Position numbers and translations under genes: made by a program. DNA of 64,000 bases from Streptomyces cinerochromogenes. GTDB taxonomy: Bacteria; Actinomycetota; Actinomycetes; Streptomycetales; Streptomycetaceae. The stretch is taken from assembly GCF_014648635.1 (NCBI RefSeq), contig NZ_BMRM01000019.1, forward strand, positions 124,001 through 188,000, given 5' to 3'. Below are positions 34,088-42,653 of the stretch, piece by piece. The notes beneath the pieces are model-generated. The model ran no database searches. It saw only the letters and a list, made by a program, of their open reading frames with translations, and was not told the DNA's origin. Position 1 is the first letter of the stretch; every line of letters starts with the position of its first letter.

Positions 34088-35281
34088 ATGGACACTGACG
34101 CGACCGAACCCGCACCACCGCGCCTCGCACCGGCTCCGCCGGCCGGCCAGGGGCCGGGGCGCCCTCTCACCGCGCGCCTGGACGGGCTCACCGGGCTGCG
34201 CGGCGTCGCGGCGCTGGGGGTCGTCTTCGTGCACCTCAATCCGTTCCTGCCGATTCCCGGTACGTTCGACCTGTTCGGCTTCGGCGACGCGGGGGTCCCT
34301 CTCTTCTTCGTGCTCTCGGGCTTCGTGCTGACCTTCGCGTTCGAGCGGGAACGCACTCCCGGCCGCTTCTACTGGCGGCGCTTCACGCGGGTCGTTCCGC
34401 TCAGCGTGGTCATCACCCTGCTGGCGACGCTCTTCATGGCCGGGGCGCCCGACACCGAACCGGGCCGGCTGCTGGTGATGAGCGTGCTGACGCTGCTGAT
34501 GGTCAACGCCTGGGTCCCGACGGCGATCCGCAACTCGCCGAACCCGCAGAGCTGGACGCTCTCCTGCGAGATCGCCTTCTACGCGATCCTGCCGTTCCTG
34601 GCCGGGCCGCTGCGCCGCCGCACACAGCGGCAGCTCGCGGTGCTCGCCGGGCTCGCCGTCGTGTTCGGTCTGGCCGTCGCCGGCTGGATGCGCTGGCAGC
34701 ACCCCGACGCGGTCGGCCTCGACCGGATCGACTCCGATCTCGGCGTCCTGGTCACCATGTCCCCGCCGGCCACCTTCTACCAGTTCTTCCTCGGCCTGGT
34801 CGTCGGTGCGGCGGTACGGAACGGGTGGCGGCCCCGGGTGCCGCCCCGGGTCTGTCTGGCGCTGGTGGCGCTGGTCTGCGCGGTGAACATGGTCTGGGAG
34901 CTGAAGTCGCTCCTCGGCCCGGTGGTCACACCGGTGTTCGCGGTGCTCATCGCCGGTCTGGCGGTCGAGGAGCGGGACGGGGCCCGGTCGTGGTTCGCCC
35001 GGCGGCCGGTGGTCAGGCTGGGCGACTGGTCGTACGCGCTGTACATGATCCACTTCATGGTGATCCTCTCGATCTCGATGCCCGTCACCGGCAAGACCGG
35101 GTTCGAATGGCCCGACGCGCGCTGGATCCACCTCCCCTTCGCCGTCCTGGCCATCGCCGTCTCGCTGGTCTGTGCCCGGTTGCTGACGGTCAGGGTCCAG
35201 CAGCCCATCGAGCGACGGCTGCGGGCCCGCTGGTTCCCCGAGCGGGTCGCCCCGGAGAGCGCCGAGCACGCCTCCACCTGA
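34088..35281 (+). CDS. Acyltransferase-3 family membrane O-acyltransferase
   Basis: A 397-residue protein with about ten membrane helices and Acyl_transf_3 hallmarks: LDGLTGLRGVAALGVVFVHL (His in first helix), GVPLFFVLSGFVLTF, FYWRRFTRVVPL and SWTLSCEIAFYAILPF. These enzymes acylate sugars, macrolides, phenols or lipids using acyl-CoA, with the acceptor at the membrane. With SARP repeats in front, it may O-acylate the polyketide or a glycone, although no glycosyltransferase is present. Start ATG with GAGGAG upstream. Confidence 0.85.
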   Translation: MDTDATEPAPPRLAPAPPAGQGPGRPLTARLDGLTGLRGVAALGVVFVHLNPFLPIPGTFDLFGFGDAGVPLFFVLSGFVLTFAFERERTPGRFYWRRFTRVVPLSVVITLLATLFMAGAPDTEPGRLLVMSVLTLLMVNAWVPTAIRNSPNPQSWTLSCEIAFYAILPFLAGPLRRRTQRQLAVLAGLAVVFGLAVAGWMRWQHPDAVGLDRIDSDLGVLVTMSPPATFYQFFLGLVVGAAVRNGWRPRVPPRVCLALVALVCAVNMVWELKSLLGPVVTPVFAVLIAGLAVEERDGARSWFARRPVVRLGDWSYALYMIHFMVILSISMPVTGKTGFEWPDARWIHLPFAVLAIAVSLVCARLLTVRVQQPIERRLRARWFPERVAPESAEHAST

Positions 35282-35304
35282 CTGACCGGAGCAGTCGAAT
35301 GCTC

Positions 35305-35333
35305 TGGACAAATACATGCCGCGAGCATATAAA
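35305..35333 (+). promoter_or_regulatory. Consensus-like sigma-70 promoter before the MFS gene
   Basis: TGGACA (35305-35310), a 17-bp spacer and TATAAA (35328-35333) lie 46 bp before the start of the exporter gene at 35379. This is unusually close to the housekeeping consensus for such GC-rich DNA. It suggests expression of the exporter independent of the SARP. Confidence 0.6.
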
Positions 35334-35378
35334 TGACCGAGGGTCCGTCATCCCGTCCCCACCTCACAGGAGACACGC

Positions 35379-36986
35379 ATGTCCGCGAACCGACCAGGGC
35401 CGCCACAGGCGGCCGACGAGGAGATCGCGCCGGTCAGCCGCCCCGTCAAAGTGGTCTTCTACGGCCTGCTGATCACCACGTTCATGGCGATGATGGACCA
35501 GGCCATCGTGGCCACCGCGGGGCCCACGATCGCCGGCAACCTCGGCGGACTGGACCTCTACGCCTGGGTGTTCGTCGCCTACATGCTGTCCTTCAGCATC
35601 GTCATGCCCGTCTACGGCAAGATGGGCGACCTCTTCGGCCGCAAGCCCGTCTTCACCTTCTCCATCGTGACGTTCCTCCTCGGCTCGGCGGCCTGCGGCC
35701 TGGCCCAGTCGATGGGACAGCTGATCGTCTTCCGGGTCGTCCAGGGCATCGGCGGCGGCGGTCTGGCGGTGCTCGCCATGGCGATCATCGGCGAACTGCT
35801 GGAGCCGCGCCAACGAGCCCGCTACCAGGGCCTGTTCACCGGCGTGTTCACCGTGGCCTCGGTGGCGGGCCCCGTCGTCGGCGGCCTGGTGACCGAGGCG
35901 TTCGGCTGGCGATGGGTGTTCTTCATCAACCTGCCCGTCGGTGTCGTCGCCCTGTCCATGGTCGTCACCCGTCTCCGCCTGCCCCGGCGCGAGGGCGACC
36001 GCCCCACGATCGACGTGCCGGGCATCCTGCTGCTGGGCGCGGCGCTGACCTGCCTGGTGCTGCTCACGACGTGGGGCGGCGCCCGCTACGACTGGACCTC
36101 CCCGCAGATCCTCGGACTCGGGGCCGGAGCGCTGGCGAGCGTGGTGGCCTGGCTGCTGGTCGAGGCCAGGGTCGGCGAGCCGATCATCCCGCTGCGGCTG
36201 TTCGGCGACTCGACCTTCACCATCTCCAACGTGGTGGCGCTGCTCAGCAGCCTGGCGCTGTTCGGCGCGATCAACTTCCTGCCGCTCTTCCTGCAGCTGG
36301 TCAGCGGTGTGACGGTCGCCTACTCGGCGATCCTCATGATCCCGGCCCTGCTCGGCATGATGGTCGCGTCGCTGGTCGCCGGCCAGGTCATCTTCAAGAC
36401 CGGACGCTACAAGTGGTTCCCCGTGGCGAGCATGGGCTGCGGCACGGTCGCGCTGCTGCTGCTGTCCACCCTCACGGCGGACCTCAACGTGTGGGTGATC
36501 GGCGCCTACCTGGTGCTGCTCGGCGTCGCCGCCGGCCTCTCCCAGCAGACGGTCACGGTGGCGGCCCAGAACACCGCTCCCCCGCGGGACTTCGGCGTGG
36601 TCACCTCGACGGTGTCGCTGTCGCGGAACGTCGGCGCGCTGTTCGGCAACGCGGTCTTCGGGGCGATCCTGGCCGCGCGCCTGACCGTCGAACTGCCGAA
36701 GCACCTTCCGGACGGCGAACTGGGCCTCAGCGGCGCCGACATCGCCAACCTCTCACCGGACGACCTCGACAAGCTGCCCCACTCCGTGTTCGACGGCCTG
36801 GCCGAGGCCTACTCGGCGTCCCTGACCACCGTGTTCCTCTACTCGGTGCCCGTCATGGTGGTCGGATTCGCCGTCTCGCTGCTCATGAAGAACCTCCCGC
36901 TGCAGAAGCGGGGCGGTTTCGGCCACGGGGCCCGGGGCGGCGGCGGCCGGCCGCCGGCCATGGCCGCCGAGAAGGGGCAGGGCTGA
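35379..36986 (+). CDS. MFS drug exporter, 14-TM (EmrB/QacA, DHA2)
   Basis: A 535-residue exporter of the DHA2 family: FMAMMDQAIVATAGPTIAGNLGG in helix 1, GRKPVFTFSIVTFLLGS, and motif C-like GVFTVASVAGPVVGGLVTEAFGWRWVFFINLPVGV. About 14 helices, then a Gly/Arg-rich tail. Probably exports and gives resistance to the polyketide. It has its own strong promoter, a good sign of a resistance gene. It ends the polyketide cluster; a hairpin follows. Confidence 0.9.
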   Translation: MSANRPGPPQAADEEIAPVSRPVKVVFYGLLITTFMAMMDQAIVATAGPTIAGNLGGLDLYAWVFVAYMLSFSIVMPVYGKMGDLFGRKPVFTFSIVTFLLGSAACGLAQSMGQLIVFRVVQGIGGGGLAVLAMAIIGELLEPRQRARYQGLFTGVFTVASVAGPVVGGLVTEAFGWRWVFFINLPVGVVALSMVVTRLRLPRREGDRPTIDVPGILLLGAALTCLVLLTTWGGARYDWTSPQILGLGAGALASVVAWLLVEARVGEPIIPLRLFGDSTFTISNVVALLSSLALFGAINFLPLFLQLVSGVTVAYSAILMIPALLGMMVASLVAGQVIFKTGRYKWFPVASMGCGTVALLLLSTLTADLNVWVIGAYLVLLGVAAGLSQQTVTVAAQNTAPPRDFGVVTSTVSLSRNVGALFGNAVFGAILAARLTVELPKHLPDGELGLSGADIANLSPDDLDKLPHSVFDGLAEAYSASLTTVFLYSVPVMVVGFAVSLLMKNLPLQKRGGFGHGARGGGGRPPAMAAEKGQG

Positions 36987-37038
36987 CCCCACCGTCCCGG
37001 CCCGCCGCCCCGGCCCGCCGCCGGGGCCGCGCAAGCCA

Positions 37039-37075
37039 CCGCCGCGCCCGGTCGTCCCCCGTACGGGCGCGGCGG
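37039..37075 (+). terminator. Terminator hairpin after the MFS exporter
   Basis: A 12-bp inverted repeat (37039-37050 with 37064-37075) with 13-base loop lies 52 bp after the exporter stop. A shorter GC hairpin (37007-37027) precedes it. Confidence 0.65.
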
Positions 37076-37616
37076 GAGGAACGGTCCGGCGCACCGGGTC
37101 GCGGCCCGGTGCGCCGACCGTGCTCGTCGGCGTGCGGACGCGAGCGGGGGCGTCTCCTCGCCCGTCGAACCGGTATCGCGGGGTGTCCGGCGGTGTCTCG
37201 CCCACCCCCCGCCTTTCTTCTCCTCACGGACTTCTTACCGACCGGGTGAAGCAACTCACGCCCGTCACTCTCCGTTTCGGCCCGCGTCAGTCAACTCCAC
37301 TGCTATTGACGCAAGTTCACTCTGAGTTCCCGGAAACGGGCCGCGGTCGGCTACGCCGAGTTCCGTAGGCGGCCACATTTGTCCAGGTCACAGCTGTGAC
37401 ACAGCTGACCCGTATCCCTGGTGTTCACCACCGGTTCCCTCGACAGGATCGCTATCGAACCTTGATCATGACGTCATCTCGGCTGCAGCCGGGAGGATTT
37501 CGCGGCGTGCGGAGCCCATGAAGCTCCGCACAGGAGTGACGGCCCCAGAACGCGACCCGACGAACGAAAACGCTGTCACTCCCATGGCCGGACGAGTATG
37601 GGAAAAATGGGGAATC
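37076..37616. promoter_or_regulatory. Intergenic region between the two clusters; palindrome and StrR-like inverted repeat
   Basis: About 540 bp without a convincing gene, separating the polyketide cluster from the hydrazine cluster. It becomes less GC-rich towards 37250-37480. It contains a perfect 14-bp palindrome GTCACAGCTGTGAC (37387-37400). It also holds an inverted pair GTTCCCTCG (37434-37442) / CTATCGAAC (37452-37460), which resembles the StrR operator halves but has a 9-bp instead of 11-bp spacer. Either could be bound by the regulator encoded just downstream. Two in-frame ATGs (37518, 37584) also fall in this stretch. Confidence 0.4.
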
Positions 37617-38702
37617 ATGCAGCAAGCGGACGCCAAGAGGCCCGGGAGCACGTCTGCCGCCTCCGCCCACGCGGAGGCAGACACACGCACGGCTGTCGGA
37701 GCGGACGGAGCGTCTGTTCCGGTCCGCGTGTTGTTGCCCGGTGAGTCCCCGCGGCTCGACGGGGTGGACGAGGAGTACGCCGCCCGGCTGGCCGCGCTGG
37801 AGACCCCGCTGCCCCCGATCCTGGTCCGGCGCTCCGACATGACCGTGATCGACGGCCGGCACCGCCTCCTGGCCGCGCTGCTGCGCGGCGACGAGAGCAT
37901 CGAGGTCGAGTTCTTCGACGGCTCCGACGCCGACGCCTTCCTCCGGGCGGTCGAGGTCAACGTGACGCACGGCCGGCCCCTGTCGCTCGCCGACCGGCGT
38001 GCCGCCGCCGCCCGCATCATCGCCTCGCACCCGCATCTGTCCACCCGGGCCATCGCCCGGGCCTCGGGACTGAGCGCGAAGGCCGTGGCGGCCATCCGGC
38101 GCTGTTCAACCGGTGCCGAGCCGCAGTTGGACAAGCGCGTCGGCCAGGACGGCCGGGCGCGGCCGGTGAACGTGATGGAGGGCCGCTGGCGGGCGGCCAA
38201 GGTGATGGCCGAGAACCCGAACGCGTCCCTGCGCGAGATCGCGCGCCTCGCGGGCATCTCCCCGGCCACGGCCAGCGACGTCCGAAAACGCATCCTGGCC
38301 GGTGAACCGCCCGTCGCCCCGCCCGCGCAGGCGGCCGCACCCCGTGCCGCCGCGCCGGAGGCCACCCGGCTCGCGGCCGTGGAGAGCCCGCCCGGCGCCC
38401 CGGAGACGGCACCGGCACAGCCCGGCCCCGTCCGGGACTTCGCCGAGCACACCCGCCCGGAGTCGCTACTGGGGAAGCTGAGCAAGGACCCCGCCCTGCG
38501 GCTGCGCGAGGAGGGGCGCGGTCTGCTGCGCCTTCTGCAGTACAACGCGCTGGCCGAATGGTCGGGGCTGAGTGCCGCCGTACCCCGGCATTGCGAACCG
38601 CTGGTGGGCCGGCTCGCACGGCAGTATGCCGCGCAATGGCTGGAATTCGCCCAGGATTTGGAAAAGCGTGGCGTCACGTCCGCGACGCGCCGGACCGGTT
38701 GA
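37617..38702 (+). CDS. StrR/ParB-domain transcriptional regulator
   Basis: A 361-residue protein with an N-terminal ParB/Srx-like domain (VPVRVLLPGESPRLDG, VIDGRHRLLAALLRGDESIEVEFFDGSDADAFLRAVEVN) and two helix-turn-helix regions (STRAIARASGLSAKAVAAIRR; SLREIARLAGISPATASDVRKR). It then has an Ala/Pro linker and a helical C-terminus. This is the layout of StrR, NovG and Bbr-type pathway activators. It heads the 20-kb + strand cluster, so it is the likely activator of the hydrazine genes. ATG at 37617 gives the usual StrR-like N-terminus; ATG at 37518 would add 33 residues. The next gene region begins directly after its stop. Confidence 0.85.
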   Translation: MQQADAKRPGSTSAASAHAEADTRTAVGADGASVPVRVLLPGESPRLDGVDEEYAARLAALETPLPPILVRRSDMTVIDGRHRLLAALLRGDESIEVEFFDGSDADAFLRAVEVNVTHGRPLSLADRRAAAARIIASHPHLSTRAIARASGLSAKAVAAIRRCSTGAEPQLDKRVGQDGRARPVNVMEGRWRAAKVMAENPNASLREIARLAGISPATASDVRKRILAGEPPVAPPAQAAAPRAAAPEATRLAAVESPPGAPETAPAQPGPVRDFAEHTRPESLLGKLSKDPALRLREEGRGLLRLLQYNALAEWSGLSAAVPRHCEPLVGRLARQYAAQWLEFAQDLEKRGVTSATRRTG

Positions 38703-38794
38703 TGCCCCGCACCGGTGAACGCTTCCCCGACAGCGAGATCATTGCTACCGTCATGGCGAATTTTCGGCGTGAAGATCGGACCCTGGAAGAAGCA

Positions 38795-39727
38795 ATGATC
38801 AACCCTGAATTCTCTCTCACCGACGAGGACGTAGCGGACTTCCGGGAGCACGGCTTCCTGAAGCTCAACAAAATCTTCTCCGACGATCTCGTCGAGCACA
38901 TGAAGAAGCTCAGCACCTCGCAGATCGCTCCGCCCGCCGACAACTACGGCTCCGGCTTCAGCAAGCTGAAGTACGACATCGGCAACGACGACGCGACGAT
39001 CCTCTCGGCCATGGGCGACCCCGAGTTCGGGGCCGCCATGGCGAAGCTCACCGGGGAGCGGCTGTTCTTCACCCAGGGCCTCGGATTCGAGCTGGAGAAG
39101 AACAAGAGCACCGGCTTCCCGTGGCACGTCGGCACCCAGAGCTTCGGCTTCCAGCGCCGTGAGGACTCGGGCTACACCATCTGGACGCCCCTGACCCCGG
39201 TCGACGCCGACGGCCAGCGCGGCGGCATGAAGTACGTCTCCAAGAAGCTGCTGTCCGGCGAGTTCGTGTACCAGCACATCAACCTGCTGCCGGGCTACAT
39301 GCAGGCCCGGATCGCCGAGGGCGAGGAGCTCACCTACGACGACTTCAGCGTGCTGAAGAACAGCCTGCTGAACTCGCCGGAGATGAAGGGCCTGCTGGAC
39401 CACTTCGCCGTGGAGGACTCCTTCGAGCCGGGCGACGCGCTCATCTTCGACAAGTACGTCCTGCACCGCAGCGTCCAGCTCGGCGAGGGCCCGATGCCCT
39501 CCCGGCTCGCCTACGCGCTGCGCTTCTCCTCCGTCGACGCCCAGTACGACAAGGAGCGCGTCGAGGCCCTGGCGTTCCCCCGTGTCACGTTCGACTACAA
39601 CGTCGGCAGCGACTTCAACGAGAAGGTCGCGTCCGAGGACGGCGAGCAGGTCTACGCCAGCTCGTACTTCGAGGGCAGCCGCGAAGCCCGGACGCTGGGC
39701 CTCGGCCACGCCGCGCAGGACGCCTGA
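38795..39727 (+). CDS. PhyH-family Fe(II)/2-oxoglutarate enzyme with HxG motif: predicted halogenase
   Basis: A 310-residue phytanoyl-CoA-dioxygenase-family protein (LTDEDVADFREHGFLKLNKIFSDD; then FFTQGLGFELEKNKSTGFPW). In hydroxylases of this family the first iron motif is HxD. Here it is His111-Val112-Gly113 (PWHVGTQSF, codons 39125-39133), while the distal His224 (YVLHRS) and the 2-oxoglutarate-binding Arg237 (SRLAYALRF) are kept. Loss of the Asp/Glu carboxylate is the hallmark of radical halogenases such as SyrB2, CytC3 (HxA) and WelO5, BesD (HxG), where chloride takes its place. No carrier protein lies nearby, so a free or small-molecule substrate is likely. Start at 38795 is chosen for its GGAAGAA site; ATGs at 38702 and 38753 are alternatives. 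An inactive or differently used protein remains possible. Confidence 0.75.
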   Translation: MINPEFSLTDEDVADFREHGFLKLNKIFSDDLVEHMKKLSTSQIAPPADNYGSGFSKLKYDIGNDDATILSAMGDPEFGAAMAKLTGERLFFTQGLGFELEKNKSTGFPWHVGTQSFGFQRREDSGYTIWTPLTPVDADGQRGGMKYVSKKLLSGEFVYQHINLLPGYMQARIAEGEELTYDDFSVLKNSLLNSPEMKGLLDHFAVEDSFEPGDALIFDKYVLHRSVQLGEGPMPSRLAYALRFSSVDAQYDKERVEALAFPRVTFDYNVGSDFNEKVASEDGEQVYASSYFEGSREARTLGLGHAAQDA

Positions 39728-39774
39728 CCCGAAGGCCGGCCGGCTCCCCGCGGGGAACCAGAAACGGGACACAC

Positions 39775-40248
39775 ATGGCGAGTAACGCGAAGGGCACCCG
39801 GCCGCAGACGCGCCCGGCCGTGGCGGCCGACAGCTCGGACCTGGCGGAGATCGCCCGCGAGGCCTACGGCAGGTACCTCGGCCTGGTGGACGAACCGCCG
39901 GCGCCCCTGCTGCTCGACTACGACCAGGTGGCCGCCTCCGGTCGCACCCACGTCGCCGTCGCCGACGGCCGGATCCTCGGCATGGTGACGGTGGAACCGG
40001 ACGACCCCTATCTGATCCTGCGCAACCTGGCGGTCAGGCCGTCCTGCCAGGGGCAGGGCATCGGGAAGCGGCTGGTCGCCCTGGTGGAGTCGATGGCGCG
40101 GTCGGCCGGTCTGAAGGGCGTACGGCTGTGGACCCGGGCCGAAATGACCGACAACATCGCCTTCTACCAGGCTCTCCAGTACGAGCTGACTCACTCCGAG
40201 AAAAACGAGCGATCGCACCGCGTCTTCTTCAGCCGGGATTTCCGCTGA
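39775..40248 (+). CDS. GNAT N-acetyltransferase, first copy
   Basis: A 157-residue GNAT protein with acetyl-CoA-binding motif A (LILRNLAVRPSCQGQGIGKRLVALVESMA) and C-terminal FYQALQYE. It lies between two Fe/2-oxoglutarate enzymes and 1.1 kb before an ArgE-type deacetylase, suggesting N-acetyl protection of an amino acid during assembly, or acetylation of the product for self-resistance. Substrate unknown. Confidence 0.87.
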   Translation: MASNAKGTRPQTRPAVAADSSDLAEIAREAYGRYLGLVDEPPAPLLLDYDQVAASGRTHVAVADGRILGMVTVEPDDPYLILRNLAVRPSCQGQGIGKRLVALVESMARSAGLKGVRLWTRAEMTDNIAFYQALQYELTHSEKNERSHRVFFSRDFR

Positions 40249-40307
40249 GCGCGTAGCAGGCACACACAGCCTCCGATCGATGAATGCTGGACTGAAAAGG
40301 AAATAGA

Positions 40308-41234
40308 GTGGCTGCTGATTCTGCGGTCGTCGCGGACCGCCTCGCAGAGACCTTCGCCGCCGAGGTGAAAGACCTCACGCTCACCCCTGAGGTGATCGAC
40401 GAGCTGGGTCGCGCGATCTTCGAGACGTACCTGGACCACAAGGTTCTGGTCTTCCGTGCCCAGGACATATCGGCCGGTACGTTCGCCAAATTCGGCACCA
40501 TCTTCGGCCGCCCCGAGGAGCACCACGTCCTCAAGCTGCGGCACCCCGACGAGCCGACCCTGACGTACCTGTCGAACCAGAACGAGCCGGGCCGCAACAA
40601 GGAGATGAAGACCTCCGGCCAGGGCTGGCACTCCGACTACTCCTACAAGCTCGTTCCGGGCAGCGCGACGATGCTGCACGGTCTGGAGATCCCGGACTCC
40701 GGCGGCGACACCCTGTTCGCCGACGCCGAGGCCGCCTTCGCCGCGCTGCCCGAGGAGCGCAAGGCCTACCTGCGGACCCTGCGCGTGCGCCACCAGTACC
40801 GCTGGTCGCCGGACCGTGAGGACCCGTGGGCCCGCTGGAAGTACATCGGCCCCGAGGAGCGCAAGCAGACCCCGGAGATCACCCACCCGCTCGTGCGCCG
40901 GCACCCGGACACCGGCCGGGAGACGCTGTTCATCCAGCCGCGCGTCATCGGCAGCGTCATCGGCATCGAGGGCCTGCCGGAGGACGAGAGCACCGCGCTG
41001 ATCGAGGAGCTGATCGCGCACATCACGAGCGACCGCTTCGTCTACCGCCACAAGTGGAGCCCGCTCGACGTCGTGGTCTGGGACAACCGCTGCGTCCTGC
41101 ACTCGGCGACGACGAAGGACCTGGACGAGCGGCACGTGCGCCGGCTCCTCCGCCTGACCACGGCCGGTCAGCCGGTGACGCCGTCGCTCCCGGAGGTCGG
41201 GCACAGCAGGCTGTCCGCCACCTCGGCTCCCTGA
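40308..41234 (+). CDS. TauD/TfdA-family Fe(II)/2-oxoglutarate dioxygenase
   Basis: A 308-residue dioxygenase. It keeps the complete iron site: His108-x-Asp110 in GQGWHSDYSYKLVPG and distal His265 in DNRCVLHSATT, with Arg in RHVRRLLRLTT. In contrast to the PhyH-type neighbour it should hydroxylate (or desaturate) its substrate. VFRAQDISAGTFAKFGTIFG is typical of the family. GTG start at 40308. It may hydroxylate an amino-acid building block of the peptide. Confidence 0.88.
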   Translation: MAADSAVVADRLAETFAAEVKDLTLTPEVIDELGRAIFETYLDHKVLVFRAQDISAGTFAKFGTIFGRPEEHHVLKLRHPDEPTLTYLSNQNEPGRNKEMKTSGQGWHSDYSYKLVPGSATMLHGLEIPDSGGDTLFADAEAAFAALPEERKAYLRTLRVRHQYRWSPDREDPWARWKYIGPEERKQTPEITHPLVRRHPDTGRETLFIQPRVIGSVIGIEGLPEDESTALIEELIAHITSDRFVYRHKWSPLDVVVWDNRCVLHSATTKDLDERHVRRLLRLTTAGQPVTPSLPEVGHSRLSATSAP

Positions 41235-41240
41235 GCCCAC

Positions 41241-41317
41241 GCCCGGCCGCCGGAAACGGAAGCGGCCGGGCCCCTCATCCGCGAGCGCCCGGAAACCACC
41301 CCCGGCCGGGCGCTCGC
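41241..41317 (+). terminator. Tandem hairpins after the TauD-like gene
   Basis: Two successive inverted repeats: 10 bp (41241-41250 with 41262-41271) and 12 bp (41281-41292 with 41306-41317). They probably end the first transcription unit of the cluster, although readthrough into the deacetylase gene is possible. Confidence 0.6.
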
Positions 41318-41361
41318 GCTCCCTCGGCCGACCGCCCACCCCGAACCGTCAGCGAGCCATC

Positions 41362-42558
41362 ATGTCCTCTGCCATCCCCGTACGCTGCTCCGACAGCGAG
41401 CTGTACGCCCACATGCTCGGCATCCTCGAGCGCCTGGTGGGCTTCGACACCACCAGCCACAAGTCGAACCTCGAACTGATCGACTACGTCCGGGAGTTGC
41501 TGGTCGGCAACGGCATCCACAGCGAACTGCACTGGAACGAGGCACGGACCAAGGCCAACCTGGTGGCGACCGCGGGTCCCGGCGGGGGCGGCGAGCGCGG
41601 TGTCGTCTGGTCGGGGCACACGGACGTGGTCCCGGTGGACGGCCAGTCGTGGTCGGCGGACCCCTTCACCCTGCGGCTGACCGAGGACGCGGCGATCGGC
41701 CGCGGCACCGCGGACATGAAGGGCTTCATCGCCTGCTGCCTCGCGATCCTCTCGCAGGCGGACCACGCGCGCCTCACCACGCCGGTCACCCTCATGCTCA
41801 CGTACGAGGAGGAGATCGGCTGTGTCGGCGCCCGCAGTCTGGTCGAGGAGATGCGCACCTGGCGCGGGCACGTGACCGGCTGCATCGTCGGCGAACCGAC
41901 CGGGCTGGACGTCGTGGTGGGCCACAAGGGCAAGCAGAACCACCGCATCACCTTCACCGGTGAGCCCAAGCACGCGGCGCTCGCCCCGCAGCTGCCGAAC
42001 CCGATCGTGGCCGCCGCCGCGCTGGCCGGTCACGCCCAGGCCCGCAACGAGGAGTTCCGGACCGAGGGCCCCCGCGACGACCGGTTCGACATCGGTCACT
42101 CCTGGATCAACATCGGCCGGATCGACGGCGGCGTGAAGCCCAACATCGTGCCCGAGAGCTGCGTGGTCGAGCTGGAGATCCGCAACATCCCCGAGCACGG
42201 CTGCGACGGCATCGCCGCGGACCTGCACGGCCACGCCACCGGCGCCCTGCTCGACGGCATGCGGGCCCTGTCGGACATCGCGGAGGTCACCGTGGAACAG
42301 CTGTCCGACACCCCGTCCTTCGCGATCGAGCCGGACCACGAGTTCGTCACCTTCGTCCGCAAGGCCTTCGGCACGGCCGAGGAGCCCGTGTACGTCCCGT
42401 TCGGCACGGAGGCGGGCCTCATCTGGGAGCACGCGGGCATCCCCACCGTCGTCTGCGGCCCCGGCTTCATCACCGAGGCGCACACGGCGGACGAGTTCGT
42501 CGCCCTGGACCAGCTGCGCGCCTGCCTGGACCGCCTGAAGTCGCTGCCCCTCGCCTGA
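41362..42558 (+). CDS. ArgE/DapE-family M20 deacetylase
   Basis: A 398-residue zinc-dependent M20 amidohydrolase near acetylornithine deacetylase. Metal-site motifs are VVWSGHTDVVPVDG, GRGTADMKGFIACCLA, catalytic Glu-Glu in LTYEEEIGCVG and a C-terminal ITEAHTADEFV His. It would remove N-acyl groups from an amino acid or peptide. With the GNAT genes in the cluster, an acetylate-then-deacetylate logic (protected intermediates or export of an inactive prodrug) is plausible. Confidence 0.9.
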   Translation: MSSAIPVRCSDSELYAHMLGILERLVGFDTTSHKSNLELIDYVRELLVGNGIHSELHWNEARTKANLVATAGPGGGGERGVVWSGHTDVVPVDGQSWSADPFTLRLTEDAAIGRGTADMKGFIACCLAILSQADHARLTTPVTLMLTYEEEIGCVGARSLVEEMRTWRGHVTGCIVGEPTGLDVVVGHKGKQNHRITFTGEPKHAALAPQLPNPIVAAAALAGHAQARNEEFRTEGPRDDRFDIGHSWINIGRIDGGVKPNIVPESCVVELEIRNIPEHGCDGIAADLHGHATGALLDGMRALSDIAEVTVEQLSDTPSFAIEPDHEFVTFVRKAFGTAEEPVYVPFGTEAGLIWEHAGIPTVVCGPGFITEAHTADEFVALDQLRACLDRLKSLPLA

Positions 42559-42653
42559 GGGCACGGGCGCCCAGGCGCGGTGCGCGGGCGCCCGGCCAAC
42601 GCTTCGACCAGCACGAACGAACGCGGGACAGCCCCGGTTCAGAAGGAGAGCAC

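Noticed and set aside
37076-37500. A small gene in the long intergenic region
   Set aside because: Open frames here lack ribosome sites and codon bias; the segment is better explained as terminator and regulatory DNA.
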